Source: Cylindrotheca closterium (Eukaryota > Bacillariophyta > Bacillariophyceae > Bacillariales > Bacillariaceae). From it: DNA of 64,000 nt. This document shows positions 32,422-41,710 of this stretch, piece by piece (positions within the stretch are counted from its first letter, which is position 1; each line of letters begins with the position of its first letter). Location: NCBI GenBank assembly GCA_933822405.4, contig CAKOGP040001714.1:392498-456497 (forward strand), written 5' to 3'. The position numbers and the translations under genes were made by a program. Under the pieces are notes generated by a model. It saw nothing but the letters and a program-made list of their open reading frames with translations. It made no database searches and was not told where the DNA came from.

Positions 32422-32525
32422 CGCCGGTCGCAAGGAAGCTATACTGTAGATGCCAATACTGTAGTTGCCGGGAGAGGATATAGCGTATCTCTCTCAAGAA
32501 CACATTTGTACAAACAGTATTCATC

Positions 32526-34415
32526 ATGTCGTTTGTGCGGCGGAGAAGCCGAGCTGACATTACCAATAGACGATTGCTGCAAGAGGAGGAGGAAGAAGAT
32601 CAAGCGCAACTCTTTTACTACAGTGGCATCGAACGAGTTCCCAACGATGTTACTGTGGTCCACTTGCACGAATCCATGAAATCCCTTCCCTACCAAGCCT
32701 TTTATTTGAAAAAGGTCCTCCGCAAGGTCCAATTTCACGATACTTCCTTGCGAACCATTTGCGAACGAGCCTTTGCTTCGTGCTCGGCACTGGAAGAAGC
32801 CATACTCCCGAATTCCATTGAGGAAATTGAACGTGGGGCCTTTTCTCATTGCACCTCCTTGCACACGGTGTATCTATCGCCTAGAGTTCAATTGACAGTG
32901 ATTGGTCGTGGTGCCTTTTCCTATTGCAAATCATTGGTGTCCTTTCAAGTTCCGCCCAGCGTTCATACCATTGAACGGGCTGCCTTTACACGGTGTGATA
33001 AACTGCAGCACGTGGAGTTCGTATCCAGTGTCAGTGCCAGTGCTGAAGTACCATTGGACGAATCATCACCTTCCTCTTGTGACAAAAAAGAACCATTATT
33101 ATTATTCGAGTCCCAACTGCAGTGCATAGACTCGATTGCCTTTGGTGGATGCACAGGTCTGCAAACCCTGCGACTCCCCCATGGATTGATACAAATTCAG
33201 AGTCAAGCCTTTAGTGGATGTACCTGGTTGGATGCAATTGAAATCCCTGCTACTGTCGAAGAGCTGTCGAGCTTGGTCTTTGTGGGATGTCATAATCTAA
33301 AGCACGTTGCTTTGCCACCAGACATGGATTTGAGCGAAATGCCAGACGACGTCTTTCAAGAGTGCCACTTATTGAATCCCTTAGTCTTGTCGGTAATGAA
33401 AGGAGCGGAACAAGCCAATGATGATAGTGATCGTCCTTCGCAAGTTCTGCAAAGCCGGTTTGAAGGACTGCCTATTCACGAACTTTGCTATTACTCCCAA
33501 GACCAAGAAGTACTGGAGCAATTGTTAATGCTAGATCATGATGATGGTAATCTGTCCGAAGCAACTCAAGATTGCTTTGGTATGACGCCATTTCACATTC
33601 TTGCGTTATCAGGAAACCGCCAAAAGGCTGTTCTGGATCTTTTGAAATTATTATTGAAGGATCCTCGATTTCAAACTGTGGTGACCAAAAAGGATATGTG
33701 GGGCTATTTTCCACTAGTCTACGCATGTCAAGTGGACTCGCCACTCCCAGTCATCAAGTTATTGTTGGAAGTGCACCAAAAAGCGGCAATTGCATCGACA
33801 ACAAAAATGGAAGACATGGTAGTAGACGACTCTGCCGCCGAGTCACCATCCACCAATCAAGCTACCAACAAACCCATCACTGTTCCTTGGAACCATTTGG
33901 TCAGACACTGTGCATCCAATTCCGTCAAGAATCTTCGTTTCATTGTACGATCTTGTCTGAAGGACCGTATTCAACGACTGGGGTTGCAGCAATGGAAGAC
34001 TGATGTCACGTTTGGCATTTTTCAGATTCCTGTCGATGCCCATCCGGAAGAGGCACGAACCGAACATATTCGAGCTTTGTGTCGTCAACTAGCAGGATTT
34101 GAAGAAAGGGAAGCCTTGGCAATACTGGAATTAGCAGTATGGAAAGGGTCCTTGGATCGGGCAGCAAGTGCACAAGAGAATGAGTCGGCGGCGGAAAAAA
34201 TAAACGATCAAAATGAAAGTGAAGAAACAGCAAACGACAAGGGGGAGAAAACGGATGCCCAAGGCTCTAGCGACAATGCATTTGAACTGGAAGAAGATTC
34301 CCCGGAAGAAATCCTCCGAAAGACGAGACATAGCTGCCGTGTGACATGTAATTCGGATGTCATTCTGATGCATGTTCGTCAACATTTCAAGATTCCACCG
34401 ACTGACTTCTTTTGA
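32526..34415 (+). CDS. BspA-type leucine-rich-repeat protein with ankyrin-like segment
   Basis: Single exon, 629 residues, no signal peptide or membrane segment, so probably cytosolic or nuclear. Residues about 65-280 consist of BspA/LRR_5 repeats of about 23 residues with the rhythm I..(R/A)AF..C..L..(V/I)..P.S(V/I)..I (for example IERGAFSHCTSL, IGRGAFSYCKSL, IERAAFTRCDKL). A segment at about 340-420 has two ankyrin-like units (FGMTPFHILALSG and WGYFPLVYACQ). The C-terminal 100 residues are acidic and low-complexity before a final basic stretch. The family is expanded in diatoms and other protists and is assumed to bind proteins. The repeat array upstream lies in its promoter. Confidence 0.88.
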   Translation: MSFVRRRSRADITNRRLLQEEEEEDQAQLFYYSGIERVPNDVTVVHLHESMKSLPYQAFYLKKVLRKVQFHDTSLRTICERAFASCSALEEAILPNSIEEIERGAFSHCTSLHTVYLSPRVQLTVIGRGAFSYCKSLVSFQVPPSVHTIERAAFTRCDKLQHVEFVSSVSASAEVPLDESSPSSCDKKEPLLLFESQLQCIDSIAFGGCTGLQTLRLPHGLIQIQSQAFSGCTWLDAIEIPATVEELSSLVFVGCHNLKHVALPPDMDLSEMPDDVFQECHLLNPLVLSVMKGAEQANDDSDRPSQVLQSRFEGLPIHELCYYSQDQEVLEQLLMLDHDDGNLSEATQDCFGMTPFHILALSGNRQKAVLDLLKLLLKDPRFQTVVTKKDMWGYFPLVYACQVDSPLPVIKLLLEVHQKAAIASTTKMEDMVVDDSAAESPSTNQATNKPITVPWNHLVRHCASNSVKNLRFIVRSCLKDRIQRLGLQQWKTDVTFGIFQIPVDAHPEEARTEHIRALCRQLAGFEEREALAILELAVWKGSLDRAASAQENESAAEKINDQNESEETANDKGEKTDAQGSSDNAFELEEDSPEEILRKTRHSCRVTCNSDVILMHVRQHFKIPPTDFF

Positions 34416-34490
34416 CTTGAGGATATGGAACTATTATCTTTTGCCTACAGGTCGTACTATCTACTGTATCAACTGTAATATATATGTTCA

Positions 34491-35603
34491 TTAGACTACC
34501 AATGGTTTACCAAAGCTAGTACAAGTCTTTTCTGCAACCAATGATGCCAAGAGCTTCCGAGTACCAACAGGACCACTCCATGGTCTTCTGGCATGCATCA
34601 TGAGATAGTTGCTGATCAGAGCCACATCCCCTTTTTGCCAACAAATTTCCAAAGCATGTTCTTCGCAAATTGCTTTCGCTTCCATCAAGACATCGAGCGG
34701 AATCATTCCTCCATTGCCAAAACAAACGCAGGCATCGATTCCCTCCTGCGTGGGAACATCTTTCAGTGGGTCGTATCCACCACCCGACTGACCAACCTTG
34801 GAGAATTCCAAAGCATTGGCAGTAGTGGCAATCAACTGATTGAAAAAACATTTCTTGGAAGTTCCCGGGGCCACTTTGACGGCATCCAAGACCGGAGTCG
34901 TACATTTTAGAAAATCAGGACCTACGGGCGTCCCTGGGCTCGGACCCACTCCCCATTCCCAGTCCCAACCACCAGCCTTGAGTTTGACTTCGCATTCTTC
35001 CTTCGTGGACACAAGGAAAAAGGACTTCCAGGATCGGCCAGCCCCCTTGCTAGCATCTTGTTCAGGACTGGCATAGATCGTGTATCGAACACCATATTCT
35101 TCGCAATTCTGCATGAACTTTGGATGGAGTTTCTTGAGTTCTTCGTATACCAAATCGCTGGAAACGATCCCAGTGGCACCACCATCACCAGGTTGGGCTG
35201 GCAATAGACAGCAAAAGAAAACATGACTGGGCCACAAGGGAGTTTGTGCTTGTTCATGGTGAAAGACAAGACCACCTGATTTGCCTTCATTGGTCGTGCA
35301 AATGCGATTGCTTAGTTTGTGTCTCACAGCAAACGACATGCTCTTTTCATAGCTCAAATCTTGCCAATCTTCCCAAGAACAGACAAACGAATCAAAATCC
35401 TTAGCTTCTTGCAGGGGGAATCCACGAAACAAGATTGCACCATGATCCTTCATCGCCTGATCAAGCTCATGGCGATGATTCTTGATAAATTGACTGGCTT
35501 CTGATGGATCCGTCATGGGATTGGGCGGCGACAGAACGAACATTCGTGGATCGGAGTTCTCGTCGTGCTGAACGATGAAGGATTCAAAATCAAAGGTTGT
35601 CAT
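34491..35603 (-). CDS. TauD/TfdA-type Fe(II)/2-oxoglutarate dioxygenase
   Basis: Single exon, 370 residues. The TauD-family metal site is complete: His115-x-Glu117 (context LVFHHEQAQTPLWPSHVFF) and the distal His337, with Arg349 in the position that binds the 2-oxoglutarate carboxylate (MMHARRPWSGPVGTRKL). The early GAILFRGFPL strand is also typical. Such enzymes hydroxylate a small substrate, releasing CO2 and succinate; the substrate cannot be deduced (taurine, carnitine precursor, amino acid or secondary metabolite are all possible). There is no targeting peptide, so cytosolic. The gene is convergent with the BspA-type gene, 75 bp from its stop. Confidence 0.93.
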   Translation of the reverse strand: MTTFDFESFIVQHDENSDPRMFVLSPPNPMTDPSEASQFIKNHRHELDQAMKDHGAILFRGFPLQEAKDFDSFVCSWEDWQDLSYEKSMSFAVRHKLSNRICTTNEGKSGGLVFHHEQAQTPLWPSHVFFCCLLPAQPGDGGATGIVSSDLVYEELKKLHPKFMQNCEEYGVRYTIYASPEQDASKGAGRSWKSFFLVSTKEECEVKLKAGGWDWEWGVGPSPGTPVGPDFLKCTTPVLDAVKVAPGTSKKCFFNQLIATTANALEFSKVGQSGGGYDPLKDVPTQEGIDACVCFGNGGMIPLDVLMEAKAICEEHALEICWQKGDVALISNYLMMHARRPWSGPVGTRKLLASLVAEKTCTSFGKPLVV

Positions 35604-35816
35604 AGTGCGTTGGATGTCTAGTAGCTGTGCCCAATGTTTGATGCCTGCAGTCTATGGGAGTCAGTCGTCGAAGCAAATTCGAAAATGTTTTCTTTTTATT
35701 GACATCATAACTTATTGACGTGAAGTCTATGGTGTCAACCCATGTACTTATGTAGGCGCAAACGAAAAATTGTCTCCTTCGCACGAAGAATGAACCATGT
35801 CAGCTCGGCATGCACT

Positions 35817-37181
35817 CTAAAGCGGCCGTTTTCCCATCAGGTTGTCAATGGATCGGCGAAGACCAAACTCCAAGATTTGTAATCGTTGCATTGTGTTTGG
35901 TGCTTCCAGAATCCTGCCACGTATTTCCATCGAGGCCCCCAATGAAGGCAAGGGATTGATGAGGGCAGCTGACCAAAAGCAAAAGGCAGTTGGATTTTCC
36001 TTGGGACAGGGTCCTAATTCTCTCTTCACGCTCTGTAGTAGCTTTTCCGGGTCTACCGTCAGCCCTGGATGGCCTCGTTGGACCCGGGTGGCGACCGTAA
36101 CATCAACATTTTCGAAGGTTTTTGGGTCTGAAGCCAAATCGTACCATTTGTCTACCAAAGGAATCAGTTCTTGCATCTTTTCCACTTCTTCTACTGCCGT
36201 TTCTTCCTCTACAGCTTCTAGATTGCACTCTATGGTGACAGAATTCCATTCATTGCATCGCAACTTAGTCTTTTCGTCTGATGATGATGATTCTTTGGAT
36301 GGTGTTCTTGTGGTGGGTTCAATACCAATCTTTAGTTCATCGGGTGTGTCCACAAAACGTTCGTCACCCCATCCCAGTACCGATTCCTCTCCATTTGGAT
36401 CATAACCACGCCTCCAGCGACCAATCCGTGCCTTGAGAGCCGATCTTGGTCCCATGATGCGGCATCGATTGTGTCCTAATATTGAAAAGTCGACCGCTGT
36501 GGGAATCCAAGGGGCATCAGTCTCCGAGGTTTCCACGTCGTTCTCTGGCACGAAAAGAGCTCCATCATCCATTACTTCCAGCTTTGCCAACACTCCATGG
36601 CGGCGAATCTTTCGCGTCCGAGTATCCAATGACACCATGACGAACCAACCACCTAGGCCGACTTGTTGGAGAAATTGACAAAAGGTGGGATCGTCCGTCC
36701 GACCCTCCAGGCGTTGTTTGGGCAATAGAGAATCAAACGATATCACTGGCAATTCAGTAGCTTGTACTTTGTTGGAGTCCACCAAGTCTTGAATACCTTG
36801 GGATTGGCGCAGCCCTTCGATTCGTTTGGCCAAGCGAGTTTCTTGGGTAGCCTCCTTTTCTTGGAGCTGTCGTATCCGCTCCGAAAGGGATTGCGACAAG
36901 GCTTCTTTGCCATCGTCATCCGAACTATCTGATAGATTGTATGGGTCGAAAAAATCATCTTGGCTACTTTTCAGTGACAATGAAGAGGAGTGCCTAATTG
37001 GGAAACCCGGATCACCGCAATCCTCAACAATACCTTTCGCTCTGCTGGGTCGTAGCAATAGCGCTGTCATTCCAGCTCCTACAGAATTCAGCATGCATCT
37101 TTCTATTGGTGTTACAAATGCTTCGATCTGATAAAAAAGAGTCGAACATAGAATTGCGAAAGTGAGAAATGTTGTCTTCAT
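35817..37181 (-). CDS. Plastid protein with Lon N-terminal (substrate-binding) domain
   Basis: Taken from the second Met (37181), because MKTTFLTFAILCSTLFYQIEAF is a clean signal peptide ending in EAFVTP, the ASAFAP-type plastid site; an in-frame Met 13 codons upstream (37220) would bury it. 454 residues. After the presequence comes a charged coiled segment (about 85-130: SERIRQLQEKEATQETRLAKR), then a Lon-N-like fold split by an acidic insertion: it opens with LPVISFDSLLPKQRLEG and GWFVMVSLDTRTRKIRRHGVLAKLE and closes with SLGASMEIRGRILEAPNTMQRLQIL. There is no AAA+ or Ser-Lys protease part, so this is not a Lon protease but a plastid adaptor or unknown-function protein, as plants also have. 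Confidence 0.82.
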   Translation of the reverse strand: MKTTFLTFAILCSTLFYQIEAFVTPIERCMLNSVGAGMTALLLRPSRAKGIVEDCGDPGFPIRHSSSLSLKSSQDDFFDPYNLSDSSDDDGKEALSQSLSERIRQLQEKEATQETRLAKRIEGLRQSQGIQDLVDSNKVQATELPVISFDSLLPKQRLEGRTDDPTFCQFLQQVGLGGWFVMVSLDTRTRKIRRHGVLAKLEVMDDGALFVPENDVETSETDAPWIPTAVDFSILGHNRCRIMGPRSALKARIGRWRRGYDPNGEESVLGWGDERFVDTPDELKIGIEPTTRTPSKESSSSDEKTKLRCNEWNSVTIECNLEAVEEETAVEEVEKMQELIPLVDKWYDLASDPKTFENVDVTVATRVQRGHPGLTVDPEKLLQSVKRELGPCPKENPTAFCFWSAALINPLPSLGASMEIRGRILEAPNTMQRLQILEFGLRRSIDNLMGKRPL

Positions 37182-37580
37182 TGTAAACCCTCTCCTCGTC
37201 AATCGGGGGGTGCTGGTCATGACAAACGTTTTGCGCTTCCATATATGTACCGGTATATCAAGATCTGTGAGATAAAAAGAGAAAACCGCCGATAACCGAA
37301 ATTCTAAGGCAAACGTTGATCGAATGGGTCAAACCCAAACAGAACTCACATGATATGACACATGAATGTTCACATCATAAAACGGAAACGTATTTTATAT
37401 ATTCTATGCTTTAGTTTACAAAACGGTTTTGAACACTCCTTCGACATGAACATATTATTACTATACTCTAGATGCAGAACGAATGAATCAATCTCGCATT
37501 ATCACCATCAGAATCAATCATCTTGACGAAGAAAGAGGAATACATACAGAGACGCATATATTCTAGAAACAAAAGCAATC
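37182..37580. other. Divergent promoter spacer
   Basis: About 400 bp between the Lon-domain gene (minus) and the TPR gene (plus), with one TACCGGTA (37248-37255). Nothing else recognised. Confidence 0.5.
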
Positions 37581-38909
37581 ATGAAGGGCAACAGTAACGA
37601 ACAGTCCTCAGTCGAGAATCTCATGGCAAAGTACTGTGACTATTCTGATCAAGGAAACAATCAAAAGGCAAAGGAGATTTTGGAAAGAGTGTTGGAACTA
37701 CAAACGAAAGAATTCGATTCAGATGATTTGTCTGTGGCCGAGACTCTACATCGTATTGGTGATGTGCTAGAGAGGGAAGAAAAGTTCGATGAAGCCTTGG
37801 AGAAATACAACAGAACCCTTGCGATACGGTTGAAGAGACTGGGAGAGAAGCATGCGGATACAGCAGATACATACGAAACCATAGGCAATTTATTTCTGTT
37901 ACATGGTAATAACAGCGAAAAAGCCGAAGCGATGTTGCGAAAAGCTCTGGATATTAATCTTGAAATTCAGCCCGAAAATATTTCTGAGTTGACTGATCTG
38001 TACCAAATGCTAGCTCTATCATTGCAGAAGCAGCTCAAGTTCTCAGAAGCGACCAAGGTACAAAAACAAATACTTTCGAAACTACTACAAATTCATGGGG
38101 AAGACCACCCCAGTGTTGTGCTTGCATATCAAGGTATTTACGGGCTGTTGCTACACCAAGACCGGTTCGATGATGCTCTTCAGATGATTGATGAAGGCAT
38201 CAAAATTTGCTCGCGTCTCCAAGGACCAAGCGGTTTTGACAACAATACCGGTATATTGATGGCATTGCTCTACAACAAAGCAAAATGCCTGGAAGCACTA
38301 GGGAACTTTGAAGGTGAAACGGAGGTGTCCACCAAATTGGTAATGCTATCAAAGGAAAGGCTAGGTGAAATGCACCCCTTAACAGCAGATGCCTATGAAC
38401 ATCTTGCAGAAACATATGTGCGACAAGACTTGACGAGCGCTGCCATGAATCAATATGCGAGCGCCATCCGTATTCGGCGAAGGGTGCTTGGCGATGTCCA
38501 TCCTAGCACAAGGAAGCTTGTGGCTACCCATGAACTGTTGAAACGTGATAAAATTGCGAATGAAGCCACATTGCAGGGACTGAAAATGAAAGCGCAAGGC
38601 GATTTTAAAGAAGCGATGCAACTCTTCCACAAGGCGATGAGTACGTACGCCCAGATCTATATTGTTCCTGATCTCAGTTCGGCAGTAGTCTCCCACTGTG
38701 TTTCGGCGGTCAACATTCATGTGGCGGCAGTCCACGAGAATATTTCGGATGTCTTTGTTGAACTGGGTTTGCTTGAACATGGCGTTGCGGCGAGTGCAGA
38801 AGCCCTCAAGATTCGACGAAGGACATTTGGGGACGATGATGCTAGCACGAAGCGACACATGGAAACGCATAGATCTTTGCTGAAACTTTTTTTGGAGCAT
38901 CGAAGCTAA
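37581..38909 (+). CDS. Tetratricopeptide-repeat protein, kinesin-light-chain-like
   Basis: Single exon, 442 residues. It is built of 42-residue TPR units of the kinesin-light-chain/Nephrocystin type: LHRIGDVLEREEKFDEALEKYNRTLAIRLKRLGEKHADTA, and later units with HP(S/L)(V/T) between helices, as in GEDHPSVVLAY and GEMHPLTADAY. The last unit (VFVELGLLEHGVAASAEALKIRRRTFGDDDAST) is preceded by a degenerate one. No catalytic domain, signal peptide or membrane segment. It probably serves as a protein-interaction scaffold in the cytoplasm. It is not closely similar to the TPR pair at 41.7-45.2 kb, though all have the same helical pattern. Confidence 0.88.
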   Translation: MKGNSNEQSSVENLMAKYCDYSDQGNNQKAKEILERVLELQTKEFDSDDLSVAETLHRIGDVLEREEKFDEALEKYNRTLAIRLKRLGEKHADTADTYETIGNLFLLHGNNSEKAEAMLRKALDINLEIQPENISELTDLYQMLALSLQKQLKFSEATKVQKQILSKLLQIHGEDHPSVVLAYQGIYGLLLHQDRFDDALQMIDEGIKICSRLQGPSGFDNNTGILMALLYNKAKCLEALGNFEGETEVSTKLVMLSKERLGEMHPLTADAYEHLAETYVRQDLTSAAMNQYASAIRIRRRVLGDVHPSTRKLVATHELLKRDKIANEATLQGLKMKAQGDFKEAMQLFHKAMSTYAQIYIVPDLSSAVVSHCVSAVNIHVAAVHENISDVFVELGLLEHGVAASAEALKIRRRTFGDDDASTKRHMETHRSLLKLFLEHRS

Positions 38910-39194
38910 CAGCGGCTTCCTTTCCAATGTCATGTATTTATATTTATAGTACTCAGTCAATCGACGAGCATGTTGGAGCACTTCACCACTGATCACCACC
39001 ATTCAATGCCTTCATTTTGAACTTTTAAAAAAAAGTAATCTTATTCTTTATTTTATCTTTTATTATAAAAAATACTGCATTTTTATTCTGTAGTCCTCCT
39101 AGGTCTTTCTGTTGCATTTTATTTTAAATATATATGATGCAAAACCTACGTCCTGCTGTACTGTACTGTGCAATCGTCGACAACGTATTATATT

Positions 39195-39845
39195 TTATGC
39201 TTCCAATTCCTTTAGCTTTTCCAAGACTTCAGTAGAATGTCGGGCAATCTTACTTTCGACATCGGTAAAGATCCAGCGAAGTCTTCCATTGGGATCAATG
39301 ATATATGTTTGTCTGTTGGAAAAGGTTCCAAATCCTGGTACACTCAGGGCACTTCCATACGCTTTCGAAACTTTTCCTCCCTTGTCCGACAGCATGTAAA
39401 AATCCAACTTTTCTTCACTGCAGAATTGGGCATTCTTTTCGACGGGATCCACCGAGACTCCGACAATTTGAGCATTCAAGGCCCGGAATTGCTCCAAATC
39501 TCTTTGGAATCCACGGGCCTCCAGGGTACAACCCGAAGTAAAAGCACCGGGGTAAAAGTAAAGGACCGTCCATTTGTCAGAGGCGACCAGAGAATCCAAG
39601 GTGGTGACACCGTTCCCTCGGCTATTGGGGAGTTCGAAGGTGGGAGCCTTTCTACCTTCGGCGGGAAGATCGGCAAAGGCAGAATTGGGCGCAATAACAG
39701 TATTGACCAATCCCGTGGAAACCACAGCGGCGGCAGTGTTGACAAATCCTCGACGATTCATGTTGTTGTTGCTGGGTTTGGAGGAACTCAATCCATTGAC
39801 GACACTGGCAGCCGAAAGTAGAAGGACGAGATTCTGGAGGTTCAT
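39195..39845 (-). CDS. Peroxiredoxin Q, predicted thylakoid lumen, no resolving Cys in the usual place
   Basis: 216 residues from the Met at 39845; an in-frame non-canonical extension to 39995 is unlikely because the signal peptide begins at this Met (MNLQNLVLLLSAASVVNGL). A twin-arginine motif (Arg31-Arg32, then GFVNTAAAVVSTGLV) and a SAFA cleavage site at about 55-58 point to the thylakoid lumen. The mature part is a BCP/PrxQ peroxiredoxin that reduces peroxides: YFYPGAFTSGCTLEARGF with the peroxidatic Cys106. PrxQ usually has a resolving Cys five residues later (GCT-x-E-x-C); here that position is Arg111, so it may work as a one-Cys enzyme or use Cys147 of the AQFCSEEKL helix. The SVDPVEKNAQFC and SVPGFGTFSNRQTYII blocks are typical. 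Confidence 0.92.
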   Translation of the reverse strand: MNLQNLVLLLSAASVVNGLSSSKPSNNNMNRRGFVNTAAAVVSTGLVNTVIAPNSAFADLPAEGRKAPTFELPNSRGNGVTTLDSLVASDKWTVLYFYPGAFTSGCTLEARGFQRDLEQFRALNAQIVGVSVDPVEKNAQFCSEEKLDFYMLSDKGGKVSKAYGSALSVPGFGTFSNRQTYIIDPNGRLRWIFTDVESKIARHSTEVLEKLKELEA

Positions 39846-40480
39846 TTTGATTGCTTGGGGTATGATTATTGTTGTGTGCTTTTGTTTTTGTGCAAAGACT
39901 TGCGGTGTCAGAAGTCGGACAAGTGACAAGTGAATCTTGCTATTTGCGCTGTCGGTGTTATTATTGTTTGGTGAACCACCAGGTGTACCTGACATCGTCA
40001 GTCATCTTTCAGCATCTGTTTTGTCTGACGTCACATGAACACTTCACTTCACAGAAATTCTTGACCGGATTTTGACCAATACCAGCAATCGGCTGAAGGA
40101 AGAACCAAACTACCCCGGACTACTTTCACCGCCGTTTTAAATGGAGACATATAATTAACCATACATGAATATGTGCGAAACATGAAAATATGTGACTGCC
40201 AAGAAAGCCAGGCATCGATTTGTAACCGGACAAGCTGCGTTCCTATCTGATATATTCAACAGTTCGCCAACGGAAATCACTACCAGTCTGGATCTCCGTT
40301 GGGAATCACAACGGAGCCTTTGACCGATGGTGAGGAAGCATGCACGGCTTTGAACCGCGTTGTTCACAAAAAAAGTAAATCCCAGATCAAAACAATATCG
40401 TGAACTCATAAAATCCATCAAGTGATTCTATCAATCAATTGCGTTCTTGTTTTATACATATATATCTTGAATGTAACAGC
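39846..40480. other. Divergent promoter spacer
   Basis: 635 bp between the peroxiredoxin gene (minus) and the small gene at 40481 (plus). No coding sequence or repeat was recognised; a TATATATAT stretch at about 40460 may serve the downstream gene. Confidence 0.5.
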
Positions 40481-40831
40481 ATGACGCAATTGCAAGTACA
40501 AGGGACAAGAGAACTGTCTTCCCAGCAATGCTGCTGCTGGGAGCAAGTGTGGAACACCATGTTCTTCAAGGAAGAAGAAACCATGATTGCCAAGGAGGAA
40601 GAAAAGTTGCAAAAGGTGAAGGATGCCTACTTTCAACAATTGCCACAGCAAGACCCTGTGACGATGGAGTTGATGCAACTGCAATTTCAAACCAACAAGG
40701 CTTGTCAAGAGATTCAATCCAAATACCATTCGCAATTCAACCGAAAGGATCACCGACAACGCTATGAAAAATATGGCAGCCGTGCCAATTTCATTCGCGA
40801 TCGGAACTCTGAATTGTTGGTTCGTCAATAA
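40481..40831 (+). CDS. Small helical hypothetical protein
   Basis: 116 residues, single exon. It begins MTQLQVQGTRELSSQQ, has a short Cys cluster (QCCCWEQVW) and then a charged helix rich in Glu, Lys and Gln (EEETMIAKEEEKLQKVKDAYFQQL) with predicted coiled-coil character. The C-terminal 40 residues are basic (FNRKDHRQRYEKYGSRANF). No known family was recognised and there is no signal peptide. Codon use is like the neighbours; the opposite-strand frame of similar length is taken as a shadow. I am moderately sure the gene is real. Confidence 0.5.
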   Translation: MTQLQVQGTRELSSQQCCCWEQVWNTMFFKEEETMIAKEEEKLQKVKDAYFQQLPQQDPVTMELMQLQFQTNKACQEIQSKYHSQFNRKDHRQRYEKYGSRANFIRDRNSELLVRQ

Positions 40832-41710
40832 GACGAATGGATTGCTACTACATATACACTTGCGTGTAAACTCTTTACATTCATACACTTCGTGGGGATT
40901 TGCTACATAAACATTGGGGAACGAAAAAAAAGGATGAAACGAAAGAGGCGGTTCGTGCGCCTTTTACTCTTTGATACTCTGCAAAAATCATATGAGAGGT
41001 TCCAAGGCCTGCCCACTAGGCCATCATTCGACTTGCGCAAACACAACTATAGAAAACTGGCTCCCCAAAGCTCCTGCAAACACCTTCACCACTATGACTG
41101 TATCCCAGTGGTGCATTGGTAATTGCTCTATTGCTGAGGGACGCCAACAATTTGCGTCACTGTAAACTAGAAACTATATTCATTGGATTCTATCATTCAA
41201 GTCCTATATATAGTTCTACATGTCTTTGGAATTCTACCAGGCAACTGCCGGCTAGAAGTTTTGGTGAAGGTACTATAGGTTCTGCTAAATGCATGTTCGG
41301 GTCTCTAGTTACTGGCTGACCTACATCGTAACAGTGCCGCTGCAACAACAAGAAGCAAAACGATATGCATTCCAACGCAACTAGCATTCAAAAACTTACG
41401 GTTGTAGTCTCAATAGAATTGTAGTGCAACTCCCACTTCTATGGGGATACTTTGTTTGATGCTGGTGGACGAAGAAACTTCCTGGGACTGCTATTCAAAA
41501 AATTGACTTTGACTTACTTTGGGGGGAGTTCACAAAAGGGGTTCATCATCAGTCATTTTAAGAAGAAATAATATGCCACCATCACCAACCAACGAGAGTC
41601 TCATCGTTGAGGTTTGAACTGTGTGTGTTATCGGCAGTATAGCTGAGGGAAGCCGAACCCGTGGTGCTTGGACACAATACCAACAACATCAACAACAACA
41701 ACAACAAAAT
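40832..41710. other. Region upstream of the first Ser-rich TPR gene
   Basis: 880 bp with no credible gene. The last 350 bp align with the upstream region of the second TPR paralogue (best block 41517-41592 against 43832-43912). An A/C-rich leader (CAACAACATCAACAACAACAA) precedes the start codon. Confidence 0.6.
41517..41592 (+). promoter_or_regulatory. Promoter block shared with the TPR paralogue
   Basis: TTTGGGG(GG)AGTT(C/T)ACAAAA, GGGGTTCA, CAGTCATT and AAGAAATAAT(A)TGCCA occur in the same order upstream of the paralogue. About 120 bp before the start codon. Could be regulatory or simply recent duplication. Confidence 0.4.

Larger units (their letters stand above)
28629..32525. other. Long gene-poor region
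   Basis: 3.9 kb with no convincing gene. It holds nested palindromes (29985-30048), a small hairpin (29941-29958), an AT microsatellite near 30922-30934, a four-unit degenerate repeat (31886-32421) and one TACCGGTA (31982). Between 30679 and 31500 some plus-strand stretches look like decayed coding sequence (for example FPIPGGTAEEWVRRSLDQ at about 31209-31262, vaguely gag-like), but frames are broken and no family is secure. Confidence 0.55.

Noticed and set aside
40418..40888. 156-codon minus-strand frame
   Set aside because: Leu/His/Gln-rich shadow of the small gene at 40481, whose coded protein has balanced composition.
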